From assembly GCF_020166435.1 (NCBI RefSeq), contig NZ_JAINZP010000006.1:1-64000 (forward strand): a stretch of 64,000 bases of DNA, read 5' to 3'. Shown here in pieces: positions 1-10,354 of this stretch. The notes under the pieces were generated by a model. That model saw only the letters and a list, made by a program, of their open reading frames with translations, ran no database searches and had not been told where the DNA came from. This DNA comes from Pectobacterium versatile. GTDB taxonomy: Bacteria > Pseudomonadota > Gammaproteobacteria > Enterobacterales > Enterobacteriaceae. Numbering within the stretch: position 1 is the first letter of the stretch; every line of letters starts with the position of its first letter. A program made the position numbers and the translations under genes.

Positions 1-743
<743 letters not shown>

Positions 744-777
744 GTAAGTGTCAAGGAAGTTGGCACCCTTGGTTAAT

Positions 778-1854
778 TTAAGCCGCCTGTTTTTCCCGTT
801 CCGGATTCAACGTTACCGGGCCTTCCGGCTGCCAGTTTCTTGTCTTCCCTGACCAGCGCTCAGGATGCGCTTTCTGTGCCTGACGATACAGTTCATCCCG
901 CTGGGTCAGCAGAGCTCTGTCTTCACCACGATGTCGTTCTGCCGGTGTCACATAGCGTATTCCACTGTGACGATGCTCTTCGTTATACCAGTGGGTAAAT
1001 TTATCCACCCACTGACGCGCCTCACTCAGCGTTCTGAACCCCGACGAGGGCCACTGTGGCACATATTTCAGCGTCCGGAACAGCGACTCTGCATACGCAT
1101 TATCATTACTGACTCGCGGTCTGCTGTGAGACGCTGTGATATTCAGTTCATGTAGTTTCATCCGCAGCGTCTGCGATTTCATCGCTGCACCATTATCAGC
1201 ATGTAACACCAGGGGCTGACGCCAGCAGCCTTCCCGTATCACGCTACGTTGCATCAGTGCCGCTGCCTGTTCACCACTTTCCGTCTCATACACCTCATAA
1301 CCGGTGATTTTTCGGCTGTACAGGTCGAGTATCATATACAGATAAAACCAGCGACCACGCACTACAGAGGGTAGCCAGGTGATGTCCCACGACCACACCT
1401 GACAAGGCCCGGACGCTATAAAGGTTGTCGGTGCTGATAACTTCTGCTGCCGTGCCTGACGTCCTCTGCGATGGACTTCACCTGAGCGACGCAACACCCG
1501 ATAGAATGTTGACTCACTGGCCAGGTAAATACCTCTATCGGCCAGGCGCGGCACGATTTGTGAGGGGGGGAAGGCTGGCATATTCCGGTTCATGACAGAC
1601 ATCCCGTATCCGGTTTTCTTCCTCCGGACTCAGCCGATTAAACGGCACGGCTCTTACCGCCTCAGCTCGCCAGTCACGGGGAAAGCACTGCCAGCGTCGC
1701 CAGGTACGCAGGCTGATGTTGACTTCACGGCAGGCAATGGCAAGTCTCGCTCCCGAGGTTACCGCTTCATTTATCCAGAGAATAAACTGCTGTCGCTCAC
1801 CTTCAGGTGTCAGTCGTCCCCGTCGGCTTCCCCGTAGTAGTCTGTAAGCTTTTT
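778..1854 (-). pseudogene. IS3-family transposase OrfB, frameshifted
   Basis: OrfB catalytic protein of the nested IS3 element. The main open part (1602-778) carries the DDE triad: Asp in WSWDITWL, Asp in LHADNGA, Glu in AYAESLFRTLKY. The frame entered from orfA by -1 slippage at the A6G run (minus strand, 1856-1849) continues through RRWQCFPRDW and SPEEENRIRD to EPEYASLPP. It then loses phase at a run of seven C on the minus strand (plus-strand G run at 1564-1570). Removing one base there restores SLPPSQIVPRLADRG, so the gene appears inactivated by a single-base expansion, or this is a homopolymer sequencing error. Confidence 0.75.
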
Positions 1855-2292
1855 TCGCAATACCAGTATGGCTGCCGCCTCCGCAAGGGCTTTTTCTTTA
1901 CGAAGCAGCTCTTTTTTCAGCTGTTTAATTTCTTTCTGACTCTGTTTCAGGGCAGCGTTACCACCGGGGTTTTCAGTCTGTATAAAGCCCTGTTTCCAAT
2001 GAATAAGTTGCTCCGGGTAGAGTCCTTTCTTGCGGCAGTATTCCGCAATTTCTGCCTCACTGAGCGTGGCGGTTTCGACTATCACGGCAAAGCGTGCTTC
2101 TGCTGACCACTGGTCTGTTGTTTTCTCTGCTCCGGGCACGGGGTTTCCCTCTGATCTAGCCTGATTTCGCCAGTTATAGAGGGTAGCTTCGGATATTCCT
2201 TCCATCTGTGCAACAGCAGCCACGGTCATATTGTAGGGTGGCAGCAGTTTTGCCAGTATGCTGGCTTTTCGTTCAGGGGAAATACGTTTCAT
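1810..2292 (-). CDS. IS3-family transposase OrfA (DNA-binding)
   Basis: A 160-residue protein. It opens with a helix-turn-helix region (VAAVAQMEGISEATLYNWRN) and ends in a Lys/Leu-rich heptad stretch (KQLKKELLRKEKALAEAAAI), the leucine-zipper arrangement of IS3 OrfA proteins. Near its end lies an A6G slippage site at which ribosomes would shift -1 into orfB to make the OrfAB transposase. Intact here, while orfB is broken. The start ATG at 2292 lies about 60 bases inside the right terminal repeat. Confidence 0.8.
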   Translation of the reverse strand: MKRISPERKASILAKLLPPYNMTVAAVAQMEGISEATLYNWRNQARSEGNPVPGAEKTTDQWSAEARFAVIVETATLSEAEIAEYCRKKGLYPEQLIHWKQGFIQTENPGGNAALKQSQKEIKQLKKELLRKEKALAEAAAILVLRKKLTDYYGEADGDD

Positions 2293-2355
2293 TTGTCATT
2301 CCATCACCCTCGAATTTATTTTCAGTGGGGGTGACAACTATCCTGACACTGAGGG

Positions 2356-2662
2356 TCTGCGTGATACGCGTCTGGTTTTTCTTTATCAACTGAGGCTCAA
2401 AGGTGTTTTCGCGGTCACGCGGCGTATTCAGTTCGATTTCACCGTTGTTGCACAGCAGCGTTTTTGATGAGTAACCGTTGCGGGTATTAGAGCCTAATTT
2501 TGGGGCATTTTTCTCGTGCTTGAAGTGGTTTGTGAGTTCGGCATTCAGTGCCGTTGCGACGGTTAACTTCGTCAGCATCCGGGAAAATGCATTGAGATCG
2601 GCTTCGGTTCTAAGGCCTTTAGCCAGTTCAGCTGCAAGGGCCTTGAGTTTCCTCTCGTCCAT
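2356..2662 (-). pseudogene. IS256-family transposase, N-terminal fragment
   Basis: Starts MDERKLKALAAELAKGLRTE and continues through NAPKLGSNTRNGYSSKTLL and ELNTPRDRENTFEPQLIKK, the typical N-terminus of enterobacterial IS256/Mutator transposases. After ITQ at about 2356 it runs into the inserted IS3 element. A longer open frame to 2273 exists only because the IS3 end is open by chance. The remaining gene continues at 743. Confidence 0.8.
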
Positions 2663-2804
2663 AAATTGCCTGTCACCGTTGTTGGAATGAACATATCAAA
2701 AACAGGCAATTACACAATTTTAATTACAGTCCCGTTTTGGCGAATACAAACCTAAACCTTCTTACTGCCGTTTTCTATTGGTTCACGCTTAACTGCGATG
2801 AACC

Positions 2805-2953
2805 TTTTATTTTATCTGTTGTTTGTCGGTAAGAGTGTAAGCGCTCTCTGGAGTAGGACAAATCTGCTGGGAGCGGTACGGAGTGGCGGGCAGGACGTCC
2901 ACCATAAACTGCCGGGCATCAAATAAGCGGAAGCCCCTGTCGAAAGACAGGAG
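2805..2953 (+). terminator. Relic of an rRNA operon terminator region
   Basis: The plus strand reads TTTTATCTGTTGTTTGTCGG (about 2811-2830), then GAGTAGGACAAAT, GGGAGCGG, GGCGGGCAGGACG and AAACTGCCGGGCATCAAAT. This is the spacer and T2 region downstream of the 5S gene in the E. coli rrnB operon, in the same order. A hairpin, CCTGTC/GACAGG around a GAAA tetraloop, sits at 2936-2951. The 5S gene and T1 are not present: IS256 sequence begins at about 2733. In E. coli rrnB lies immediately upstream of murB, so this is the expected trailer with the operon itself displaced or hidden beyond the insertion sequences. Confidence 0.75.
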
Positions 2954-3058
2954 GTGTGGTGCTGGGGGGAGTTACGCGTCTCTGGTGGCAAAAGAGCGTC
3001 GGTATCTCGCGTAGATCAGGTAGACTATGTGATATCCAAATTAGTAGGTATTTCTATC

Positions 3059-4096
3059 ATGGCGCCAAGCGTTATTTCATTGAAGTCTCATAATTCTTTC
3101 TCATTGTCTGTTTCTGCATCTTGTATTACGGTTGCGGATACTCAGGATAAATTGATTGAAGGATGGCGCGTCGCTAGTGCATCACAGGAGCCCGTTTTGT
3201 TGCTAGGAGAAGGGAGTAATGTTCTTTTCCTGGAGGATTTTTTAGGCACAATTTTGCTTAACCGGCTCAAAGGTATAGATATTCGTGAAGAAAGTGATGG
3301 CTGGTACCTCCATGTCGGAGCTGGCGAAAATTGGCATCAATTAGTTGAATTTACGCTTAAATGTGGCATTACTGGATTAGAGAATTTAGCCTTAATTCCC
3401 GGATGTGTGGGGTCTGCACCAATACAGAATATTGGTGCGTACGGTATCGAATTACAACACGTCTGTGATTATGTTGAATTATTGGATCTTACAGAAGGTA
3501 AAAGCATACGCTTTACCGCTGAGGAATGCCAGTTTGGCTACCGTGAAAGTATATTTAAGAATCAATACCGCTCTGGATTTGCAATTACCGCAGTGGGGCT
3601 TTTTTTAAAAAAAGAGTGGAATCCAGTGCTGAACTACGGTGATTTGGAAAAATTGAATCCTGCAACTGTTACACCTCAGCAAGTATTTGATTCTGTATGT
3701 CATATGCGTCGAAGCAAGCTCCCTGATCCTATCGTGACAGGCAATGCAGGCAGCTTTTTCAAAAACCCAATAGTTATAAAACAGCATGCTGAACGTATTT
3801 TACGAGAGTATCCGAATGCTCCTCAGTATTTACAAGCTGATGGAAACGTTAAATTGGCTGCTGGATGGTTAATTGAGCAGTGCAAGCTTAAAGGATTTCA
3901 AATCGGTGGTGCTGCTGTGCACGATCAACAGGCATTAGTTCTGATCAATAAAAATAATGCAAAAAGCTCAGATATTGTCGAGTTAGCTCGTTATGTCCGC
4001 AATCAGGTAGCTGCCAAGTTTTCTATACAGCTGGAACCCGAAGTCCGCTTTATTGCTGCGAATGGAGAGGTTAATGCCATTGAGGTATTATCATGA
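3059..4096 (+). CDS. murB: UDP-N-acetylenolpyruvoylglucosamine reductase
   Basis: Cytoplasmic FAD/NADPH enzyme that reduces UDP-GlcNAc-enolpyruvate to UDP-MurNAc, the second committed step of peptidoglycan precursor synthesis. 345 residues with an N-terminal FAD-binding domain ([13 protein letters not shown], then [20 protein letters not shown]), the catalytic Ser/Glu region ([17 protein letters not shown]) and [14 protein letters not shown]. The frame is open 105 bases further upstream, but the ATG at 3059 matches the E. coli protein length. It overlaps birA by 4 bases (ATGA). The gene is visibly more AT-rich than the ilv or wec genes in this window. Confidence 0.95.
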   Translation: MAPSVISLKSHNSFSLSVSASCITVADTQDKLIEGWRVASASQEPVLLLGEGSNVLFLEDFLGTILLNRLKGIDIREESDGWYLHVGAGENWHQLVEFTLKCGITGLENLALIPGCVGSAPIQNIGAYGIELQHVCDYVELLDLTEGKSIRFTAEECQFGYRESIFKNQYRSGFAITAVGLFLKKEWNPVLNYGDLEKLNPATVTPQQVFDSVCHMRRSKLPDPIVTGNAGSFFKNPIVIKQHAERILREYPNAPQYLQADGNVKLAAGWLIEQCKLKGFQIGGAAVHDQQALVLINKNNAKSSDIVELARYVRNQVAAKFSIQLEPEVRFIAANGEVNAIEVLS

Positions 4097-5052
4097 AAGA
4101 TGTTACGGTTCCTCTTAAATTAATTAAGATTCTCTCTGGTGGTGAATTTTATTCCGGTGAAGTACTGGGTGAAATGATGGGGATGAGTCGAGCTGCGATT
4201 AATAAACATATTCAAACTATACGTGATTGGGGAATTGACGTGTTCACTGTGACGGGGAAAGGTTATTCTTTACCCGTTCCTATGCATTTATTAGATGAGG
4301 AAGTAATCCTTAGGAACCTATCAGAAGGTGGAGTGACGGTTTTACCTGTCGTTGATTCTACGAATCAGTATATTTTAGAACGGCTCGACACGCTATCCTC
4401 GGGTGACGTTTGCCTTGCTGAATATCAGCAATCTGGCCGTGGCCGTCGGGGCCGGCAGTGGTTTTCTCCCTTTGGTGCAAATTTATATTTGTCTCTATAT
4501 TGGCGCTTGGAGCAGGGGCCGGCGGCGGCTGTTGGAGTCAGTCTGGTAATCGGTATCGTCATGGCTGAAGTTCTGCATAAGCTTGGTGCTGATGGTGTGC
4601 GGGTCAAATGGCCCAATGATTTATATCTAAAGGATAGAAAGCTAGCTGGTATTCTTGTCGAGCTTACAGGAAAAACGGGTGATGCTGCTAACTTGGTAAT
4701 TGGAGTGGGTATTAATTTAAAAATGAGAGAACCAGCTCCAGATATGATTAATCAAGGCTGGATAAATTTACAAGAAGCGGGTATCGATATTAATCGTAAT
4801 ACGCTCGCTTCGACCCTCATTTCTGAGTTAAGAGGTGCTTTGGCTGTTTTTGAACTGAAGGGTCTTGAACCATTTCTTTCCAGATGGGAAAGATTGGATA
4901 ACTATTTCAATCGCTCGGTACGTTTGATTATCGGTAATCGAGAAATATATGGAATTGACCGTGGAATAGATCGTCAAGGTGCATTATTACTAGAAAGTAA
5001 CGGTTTGGTAACCCCCTATATTGGTGGCGAAATTTCGTTACGAGGTGTATAA
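4093..5052 (+). CDS. birA: Bifunctional biotin-[acetyl-CoA-carboxylase] ligase / biotin operon repressor
   Basis: 319 residues. An N-terminal winged helix-turn-helix (about 20-45, [18 protein letters not shown]) binds the bio operator; the central ligase domain has the biotinyl-AMP loop GRGRRGRQW and KWPNDLY; a C-terminal SH3-like domain follows. It makes biotinyl-5'-AMP, biotinylates AccB, and represses biotin synthesis when free. Translationally coupled to murB by ATGA overlap, as in E. coli. In E. coli coaA follows birA; here a terminator and insertion sequence debris follow instead. Confidence 0.95.
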   Translation: MKDVTVPLKLIKILSGGEFYSGEVLGEMMGMSRAAINKHIQTIRDWGIDVFTVTGKGYSLPVPMHLLDEEVILRNLSEGGVTVLPVVDSTNQYILERLDTLSSGDVCLAEYQQSGRGRRGRQWFSPFGANLYLSLYWRLEQGPAAAVGVSLVIGIVMAEVLHKLGADGVRVKWPNDLYLKDRKLAGILVELTGKTGDAANLVIGVGINLKMREPAPDMINQGWINLQEAGIDINRNTLASTLISELRGALAVFELKGLEPFLSRWERLDNYFNRSVRLIIGNREIYGIDRGIDRQGALLLESNGLVTPYIGGEISLRGV

Positions 5053-5124
5053 AAATCTGTCTTCATCGAAGGTGAAGGTAATGCCGATCGTTTAAGAAAA
5101 CTTAAATGATCCTACAGTTTTGAA

Positions 5125-5157
5125 CTAATCCGGAAAACCCTAAATTTTCCGGATTAG
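5125..5157 (+). terminator. Rho-independent terminator-like hairpin after birA
   Basis: Perfect 13-bp inverted repeat CTAATCCGGAAAA / TTTTCCGGATTAG with a 7-base loop, 70 bases after the birA stop. The following sequence has only a short T stretch (CTTTATG), so termination strength is uncertain. Confidence 0.65.
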
Positions 5158-5444
5158 CTTTATGTTTTAGCCGGCAAGGGTGGTGGCGCTGATGTTTCTA
5201 TGATCGCATATGCTACTGCCAGTACCCCATGATGCCTGTAAAAAGAGTGAAGTAACGCTGGCTCAGAAGCTATAATCCCAATTAAAGGATATTTCAGCGC
5301 TGTTTTTCTACACGCGTGGAAAACAAAGGGGAAGAATATTGCTGGATCATACCGCTCAAAAAGAATGCTAAATATTAGGCTGTATCCCTTAATTGCATAA
5401 CTTCTTGTGAAATAGCCGGATGCAGCCCAGCTTTATTATCTACA
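5158..5444. other. Gene-free stretch before IS remnants
   Basis: No open frame with a credible start and ribosome binding site, and no RNA structure recognised. It lies where coaA would be expected in E. coli order. Confidence 0.5.
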
Positions 5445-6178
5445 GGACTTTGTTGAATAAATATTTTTCGAGATACAGCAAAACCGTTCCCACACTTTTT
5501 AGGCAATGCGCACGCTGTGCAGCATACCCAGTAATGTCATGATATTTAGTGCTTTCACTAACGCCATTGATTCACCCACCTGTGCATCGTAGTTCCGTAG
5601 TGTCAGCCGTCCCACACACACTTTTTTTACCCGCGACATCGCCGTTTCCGTCACTGGTAACCCATTTTCTCTTTCCATAACTTGTTGTTGCCTGTCAGCC
5701 GCTGATGCGCCACGGCCTGATTCCGCTCCGTGCTTTTTGACCTTCCATTCCCCCTCGCCGAACACTTTCAGCTCGGTGGAATCAATGACCAGATGCGCTA
5801 TCTCTCCACGTGTCGGCGTCTTGATGTTGACGTTAACACTCCCAGACCGTTTGCTGATGCTGGTGTCATCCGGGCAACGCAACGGCACATCCATCATCTG
5901 GAAAACCGAGTCGATAAACCCCTGCAACGCCCGCAAGGTAAGGTGAAAGACACTTTTGAGCATCAGCGCGTTACGTAACGCATGTCCTGAGTAAGTTTTA
6001 TCAGCCAGCACAGCATAGCCACGACGCTTCATGCTGCCCTTCTGGCGCTGGATACCCATTCCGTTGAGAAGACGTAGTGCGAACTGACTTTCGTGCGCTT
6101 GTCCGGGACTTAGCACGATGTTTAACGCGAGACCGCTTCCGTTTGTCACCAGATGGATTTTGGGGTAGTGAATCCAAT
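5445..6178 (-). mobile_element. Mosaic of two degenerate IS5-family elements
   Basis: The left end at 5445-5462 reads GGACTTTGTTGAATAAAT, close to the IS903 terminal inverted repeat. The coding content on the minus strand joins the C-terminal half of one IS5-family transposase type (about 6178-5975) to an internally deleted IS903-like transposase (about 5970-5499). No right inverted repeat is seen: the element runs directly into IS1 remains near 6180. Confidence 0.65.
5499..6178 (-). pseudogene. Chimeric IS5/IS903 transposase remnant
   Basis: One continuous minus-strand frame (ATG at 6149; similarity starts upstream at KIHLVTNG). The first part, NIVLSPGQAHESQFALRLL and AVLADKTYSGHALR, is the middle of an IS5-family orfB. 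After SGHALRN it switches to IS903-type sequence: VFHLTLRALQGFIDSVFQ, RGEIAHLVIDSTELKVFGEG. It then skips about 100 residues present in IS903 and resumes at ETAMSRVKK and LTLRNYDAQVGESMALVKAL, ending VRIA. The catalytic core is incomplete in both parts, so it should be inactive although the frame is open for 216 codons. Confidence 0.7.
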
Positions 6179-6197
6179 TAGTAGAATATATGTTTTT

Positions 6198-6503
6198 CTA
6201 TGAAGGCCCGATCACTTTTTCATGTACCTCAATTGAACGTGAGAAACAGATTGTTTTACGTGCCAGACGCTTAATGCGGGTTCTTAGCGTCAAATTATTA
6301 CGTTCGATACACTGGGTGAAAATCTTTCCGGTGAGATGCTTATCCTTTTGCCCTTCCCGACTATAACTGTCCCAGTTGTCGTGGGTTATCATGCCAATAG
6401 TGAACGGTGTGAGTAATGCCAATAATTCACGGTAGACTTCATCAGTACGGGGGCCAAAAGTATACGCCAGAACACCGCCGTTTTGGTGTTGTATGCATAC
6501 CAA
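6198..6503 (-). pseudogene. IS1-family transposase InsB, C-terminal remnant
   Basis: The frame reads VLAYTFGPRTDEVYRELLAL, then GKIFTQCIERNNLTLRTRIK and RLARKTICFSRSIEVHEKVI, the unmistakable end of IS1 InsB. The N-terminal part is missing or frameshifted between here and the InsA remnant. The extreme C-terminus is replaced (VIGPS, then stop). Confidence 0.8.
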
Positions 6504-6548
6504 AGTCAGTGCTGACGCGCTTTACTGCCAACAAAACTCCCTTGCTCA

Positions 6549-6862
6549 TCAAGCTTGCAGATAAGTGATACATCGGCATGAGCGACGGTACTCGCTTTGG
6601 CGTGAGTTTTTTAATGTGCGGATGACAGTGTTGATGCCAACATTGAGTGTTATTGCCGTATCACGAACGCCAGCATCATTGAAAGCCATGTCAACAATCT
6701 GGTCTCTCACGCCGAGTTTTCGGGCCTGATAGGTGTAAGTCAGTTGGAATACGTAGTGCATTCACGACACCGAACGTTCCTGATCTGCCGGATTTTTACC
6801 ATGCTGACAAACCAGAGCAGAATCACAACGGGGACAATGAACATTAATGCTGATCATAAGTA
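6549..6862 (-). pseudogene. IS1-family InsA remnant
   Basis: From an ATG at about 6860 the minus strand reads a zinc-ribbon start typical of InsA (NVHCPRCDSALVCQHGKN), then goes out of frame near 6763. It resumes as FQLTYTYQARKLGVRDQIVD and INTVIRTLKNSRQSE, the helix-turn-helix half of InsA. Frameshifts and the fused unrelated C-terminus show it is non-functional. Together with the InsB remnant it is a decayed IS1 copy. Confidence 0.75.
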
Positions 6863-6907
6863 ATCTCAAAAGGCCGTATTATACATCTATTTCAACTAAT
6901 CAGATGC

Positions 6908-7463
6908 ACTATCCTATCTGGCGGGATCGATCTCTCTGTGGGATCAGTTATTACGTTTACCGGTGTGCTACTGGCCAAATTGATCGGCACGTATGGCATT
7001 GATCCTTTCTTTGCGTTCGACATTGCGCTGATGATGGGAGCCATGTTTGGTGAGTTGATGGGATGGATTATCGATACGCTGAAATTACCTGCATTTATTA
7101 TCACACTAGCCAATATGTTCTTTGTCCGAGGGATGAGCTTTATCGTTTCACAGGAGTCGATTCCAACCGATCATCCAACTGGCGGGGTTTAGCATGGCGC
7201 ATACCTGATGGTAGATGGTTTACCTTTCTTGTGCTGGTTATGCGCTGGCAGCAAGCGGTGTGGAGTTGGACGCCATCGCTGCTGTCGGAACCGTATTGGG
7301 AACCCTGTTTGGCGTGCTGATTCAGGGCCTGATTCAGACGTATATCACGTTTGACGGCACCTTGAGCTCATGGTGGACAAAAATCGTCATTGGTTTCCTG
7401 CTGTTTGCTTTCATTGGGTTACAGAAGGCGTTAAGCACATTCTGGTTAGCCAGACGTGCTTAA
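6908..7463 (+). pseudogene. yjfF: Sugar ABC transporter permease remnant (YjfF-like)
   Basis: The plus strand reads LSGGIDLSVGSVITFTGV, LPAFIITLANMFFVRGMSF and SQESIPTDHP, closely matching the galactofuranose/ribose-type permease YjfF. The frame then shifts (AWRIPDG in the second frame), skips much of the middle, and resumes in the third frame as AGYALAASGVELDAIAAV, then (missing the usual IGGTLLSGG) GTVLGTLFG and LIQGLIQTYITFDGTLSSWW to the stop. The first third is missing, cut at the IS1 remains. A dead 5'-truncated gene with two frameshifts and deletions; no partner transporter genes are present. Confidence 0.8.
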
Positions 7464-7484
7464 GTGGGTTGTGAGCAAAATAGC

Positions 7485-8312
7485 TCATGGATTAATCACA
7501 ATAGGCGTTTTCAGCAATTGACGAATCATCGTCTGCTGATCGCTGTTTTGTAACCAAACGGCGTAAAACGGGCGCACGACGGGCTGACTGTCGCCAACTA
7601 TCCGCAGGTTGGAATAGGTTTGTAACCAATGGCTGGGTAAAAACGCGCAGCCGCCGGTTGTTTCAAGCAGTTGGCGGGTCAACTGGGCTGATGTTGTTGT
7701 CAAAACGGGAAGCTGATCGCTGGCTAATAGGCGATGTTCCTGCTGATGAAAGTCTGCGCCCCACTCCAATTTTATATAGGGCAGTTCCTGCCCGGGTGGG
7801 TGCGCTTCTGCAGCAAACAGCGAAAGGGAGAAGTTGCCCAGCAGCTGACTTGCCAATTCTTCCATTTTTGGCTGTTCAGTCGTAATCAACAGATCCAACT
7901 GACGCTCATGGAGTTGTTTTACCAGCGAGTGACGTAAGGCAATGCGCGCTTCTAGCTGGAGCAGCGGGCGCTGTTGATACAGCGATTGTAGCCAGGGAGT
8001 CAGATAGGCCTCCCAGAGTGACGCCGTTGCTCCTACCGAAAGCAGACTGTGTTGCTGCGAGCGTGCGACTTCTTTTTTGGCAATCTGCCAGGTACCGATA
8101 AGGCTTTCCGCATAGGGCAGAAGCCGTTCTCCAGCGGGCGTCAGGCGTATGTTGTTCCGATGGCGCGTGAACAGGTTGGCACCAAGCTGCGTCTCTAACT
8201 GGCGAATCCGAAAACTCACCGCTGACTGCGTGAGATACAAGGATTCGGCGGCACGACCAAAGTGTCTTGTCCTGCTGACTTCCAGAAAGGTTTTTAGTAA
8301 TTCGGTATCCAC
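7485..8312 (-). CDS. hdfR: LysR-family regulator HdfR (H-NS-dependent flhDC repressor)
   Basis: LysR-type regulator of 275 residues from the chosen GTG start: [21 protein letters not shown]-terminal winged helix with [14 protein letters not shown], then a C-terminal effector domain ending LKTPIVINP. In E. coli HdfR represses the flagellar master operon flhDC. GTG at 8312 is preferred over the ATG at 8318 because GGAG lies 7 bases before the GTG but only 1 before the ATG, and it aligns with the E. coli N-terminus. Divergent from maoP, as in E. coli. Confidence 0.92.
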   Translation of the reverse strand: MDTELLKTFLEVSRTRHFGRAAESLYLTQSAVSFRIRQLETQLGANLFTRHRNNIRLTPAGERLLPYAESLIGTWQIAKKEVARSQQHSLLSVGATASLWEAYLTPWLQSLYQQRPLLQLEARIALRHSLVKQLHERQLDLLITTEQPKMEELASQLLGNFSLSLFAAEAHPPGQELPYIKLEWGADFHQQEHRLLASDQLPVLTTTSAQLTRQLLETTGGCAFLPSHWLQTYSNLRIVGDSQPVVRPFYAVWLQNSDQQTMIRQLLKTPIVINP

Positions 8313-8378
8313 GCCCATCTCCAAAAAAATTTTGTCGTAATGATTTAAATGTTTTGTTTTACACAATGTCAAGCCTAT

Positions 8379-8395
8379 CTAATACTCCGCGCCAT
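8379..8395 (+). promoter_or_regulatory. Candidate maoS site upstream of maoP
   Basis: CTAATACTCCGCGCCAT lies 38 bases before the maoP start, in the hdfR-maoP divergent region. In E. coli a 17-bp site (maoS) next to maoP works with MaoP to organise the Ori macrodomain. The position and the CTAATACTCC core fit my memory of that site, but I could not compare it to a reference. Confidence 0.35.
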
Positions 8396-8432
8396 AAACA
8401 ACACGACCATAGAAGAATTAGGAGCGTGTAAG

Positions 8433-8771
8433 ATGGCAGAAAGCTTCTCTACCACTAATCGTTTTTTTGATAACAAGTTCTACCCGCGTGGTTTTTCCCG
8501 ACATGGCGACTTTACGATTAAAGAAGCACAATTGTTGGAGCGCCACGGTTACGCGTTTAACGAGCTGGATTTGGGTAAACGTGAACCAGTGACTGAGGAA
8601 GAGACATCGTTTGTTGCAATGTGCCGCGGCGAACGTAAAGCGGAAACGGAACTGGAAAAAATTTGGTCCAAATATCTGGATCGTATCCGTCGTCCTAAAC
8701 GCTTCCATACGTTGTCTGGTGGTAAGCCGCAGATGGATGCGGTGGAAGAATACACTGAAAGCGATGATTAA
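8433..8771 (+). CDS. maoP: Macrodomain Ori organisation protein MaoP (YifE)
   Basis: 112 residues, [20 protein letters not shown] then [20 protein letters not shown] and [15 protein letters not shown], almost identical to E. coli YifE. MaoP acts with the maoS DNA site to structure the Ori macrodomain of the chromosome. The ATG at 8433 has GGAG at 8421; an upstream in-frame ATG at 8349 has no comparable site and would overlap the hdfR promoter region. Ends in an acidic tail (EEYTESDD). Confidence 0.93.
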   Translation: MAESFSTTNRFFDNKFYPRGFSRHGDFTIKEAQLLERHGYAFNELDLGKREPVTEEETSFVAMCRGERKAETELEKIWSKYLDRIRRPKRFHTLSGGKPQMDAVEEYTESDD

Positions 8772-8827
8772 TTAAGAATGGGGCGTTAGCCCCATTTCCT
8801 TTTGTGGCGAATAATATAGCGCTTTCG

Positions 8828-10354
8828 CTATTCAAGGCTTTTGTGGAGCTGGATGAGCAATCGATCCATACAGCGATAGCTCAGCGCTTCGGCAAGGTGT
8901 TTTCTCTCTATGTTGTCCCGATCGCCGAGGTCAGCTATCGTGCGCGCGACTTTCAATATCCTGTGCCATGCACGTACGGATAAGCCAAGTTTGTTCATTA
9001 CCTCTTCCAAATAGGTCGCATCAGCCATCTCCAATCCGCAATGTTTTTCTATTTCACGTGAAGTGAGTAGTGCGTTGATTTTATTTGCCCGCTTCAGCTG
9101 TATCTGCCGTGCGATCAGCACGCGCTCGCGAATCGTCGCGCTGCTTTCGCCTTGATAATGCTGCTGAGATAACACCCCCGGAGGCAGCAAAGGGACTTCG
9201 ATTGAAAGGTCAAAGCGATCCAAAAAGGGACCGGAAAGTTTGCTGAGATAGCGCAGTATTTGTTGTGCTGGCAATCGGTTATGAACGCCCTGATAGTGGC
9301 CTGAAGGGCTGGGGTTCATTGCGGCGACGAGCTGCACCCGTGCTGGGTAGCACACTTTAGCCCGAGTGCGGGAAATGATAATTTCACCGGACTCCAGAGG
9401 CTCTCGTAGTGAGTCTAAAACGCGTCGCTCAAACTCCGGTAATTCATCCAGAAATAGCACGCCGTTGTGGGCGAGCGAGATCTCTCCGGGTTTGGGCAGC
9501 GACCCTCCGCCCACGAGCGCAGCCATGGAGGAACTATGGTGAGGTGCTCTGAATGGCCTGGCTCGCCAGCGCGTCATGGTGGCATCAATGTTGATTAGAC
9601 TGTTGATAGCGGCGCTTTCCAGCGCTTCTTCATCGCTTAATGACGGCATCAGATTGCCTAATCGGCTTGCCAGCATGGTTTTCCCGGTTCCCGGTGGCCC
9701 CAGTAAGAGCAAGTTATGGCCGCCTGCCGCCGCGATTTCCAACGCGCGTTTCGCCTGCTCCTGACCGATGATATCCTTCAGATCGAGGGTATCTTCCTCG
9801 ATCGGTGGAACGGGCGTCATGTCGGAGCAACTGAGCAATTCCTCTTCCCCACTGAGAAAAGCACACACGTCCAACAAATGCCCGGCCATTAGCGCTTCAC
9901 CCTGCGGTATCAGCGTCATCTCCCGTTTATTGTCATCTGGCAGGATAAGCTGGCGGCCTGACTTGATGGCTTCTAATGCGGCGGGAATCGCGCCATTGAC
10001 GCCACGTAAGGTGCCAGACAGGCCGAGTTCGCCAAGAAACTCGTAGCGGCTTAGCTTTTCACCATCAATTTGTTCTGAAGCCGCCAGAATCGCCAGAGCA
10101 ATCGGTAGATCGTAGCGTCCCCCTTCTTTTGGTAGATCTGCGGGAGCGAGATTGACCGTGATGCGCTTTGCTGGAAAGGTAAATCCGCAATTGATGAGTG
10201 CGCTGCGCACGCGATCGCGCGCTTCCTTGACGGTGGTTTCAGGTAAGCCCACCAGCGTTAGGGCCGGCAGCCCGCTGCTGATGTGAACTTCGATATAAAC
10301 GTCCGGTGCTTGTACACCAATCATTGCCCGAGTATAGGTAACTGCCAATGACAT
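8828..10354 (-). CDS. comM: YifB/ComM-family Mg-chelatase-like AAA+ ATPase
   Basis: 508 residues. The N-terminal lon-protease-like domain is followed by an AAA+ domain (Walker A GPPGTGKT, Walker B LFLDELPEF) and a C-terminal Mg-chelatase domain. ComM is a hexameric helicase that promotes branch migration of integrating DNA in naturally competent bacteria; in enterobacteria the role is less clear. Located between maoP (convergent) and the ilv operon (divergent), the conserved enterobacterial position. Confidence 0.93.
   Translation of the reverse strand: MSLAVTYTRAMIGVQAPDVYIEVHISSGLPALTLVGLPETTVKEARDRVRSALINCGFTFPAKRITVNLAPADLPKEGGRYDLPIALAILAASEQIDGEKLSRYEFLGELGLSGTLRGVNGAIPAALEAIKSGRQLILPDDNKREMTLIPQGEALMAGHLLDVCAFLSGEEELLSCSDMTPVPPIEEDTLDLKDIIGQEQAKRALEIAAAGGHNLLLLGPPGTGKTMLASRLGNLMPSLSDEEALESAAINSLINIDATMTRWRARPFRAPHHSSSMAALVGGGSLPKPGEISLAHNGVLFLDELPEFERRVLDSLREPLESGEIIISRTRAKVCYPARVQLVAAMNPSPSGHYQGVHNRLPAQQILRYLSKLSGPFLDRFDLSIEVPLLPPGVLSQQHYQGESSATIRERVLIARQIQLKRANKINALLTSREIEKHCGLEMADATYLEEVMNKLGLSVRAWHRILKVARTIADLGDRDNIERKHLAEALSYRCMDRLLIQLHKSLE

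Larger units (their letters stand above)
744..2355 (-). mobile_element. IS3-family insertion sequence nested in IS256
   Basis: About 1.6 kb with orfA (2292-1810) and orfB (about 1854-778) on the minus strand. Terminal inverted repeats are visible: TGTCAAGGAAGTTGGCACCC at the left end (from 749, plus strand) and TGTCAGGATAGTTGTCACCC at the right end (from 2348, minus strand). The hexamer TCTGCG occurs at both sides (738-743 and 2356-2361), inside the IS256 coding sequence, and fits a target-site duplication. The exact outer base is uncertain by a few positions because the repeats may extend past the TGTC. Confidence 0.8.

Noticed and set aside
2954-3058. Upstream extension of murB
   Set aside because: Lies in the rRNA operon trailer and is not part of the MurB family.
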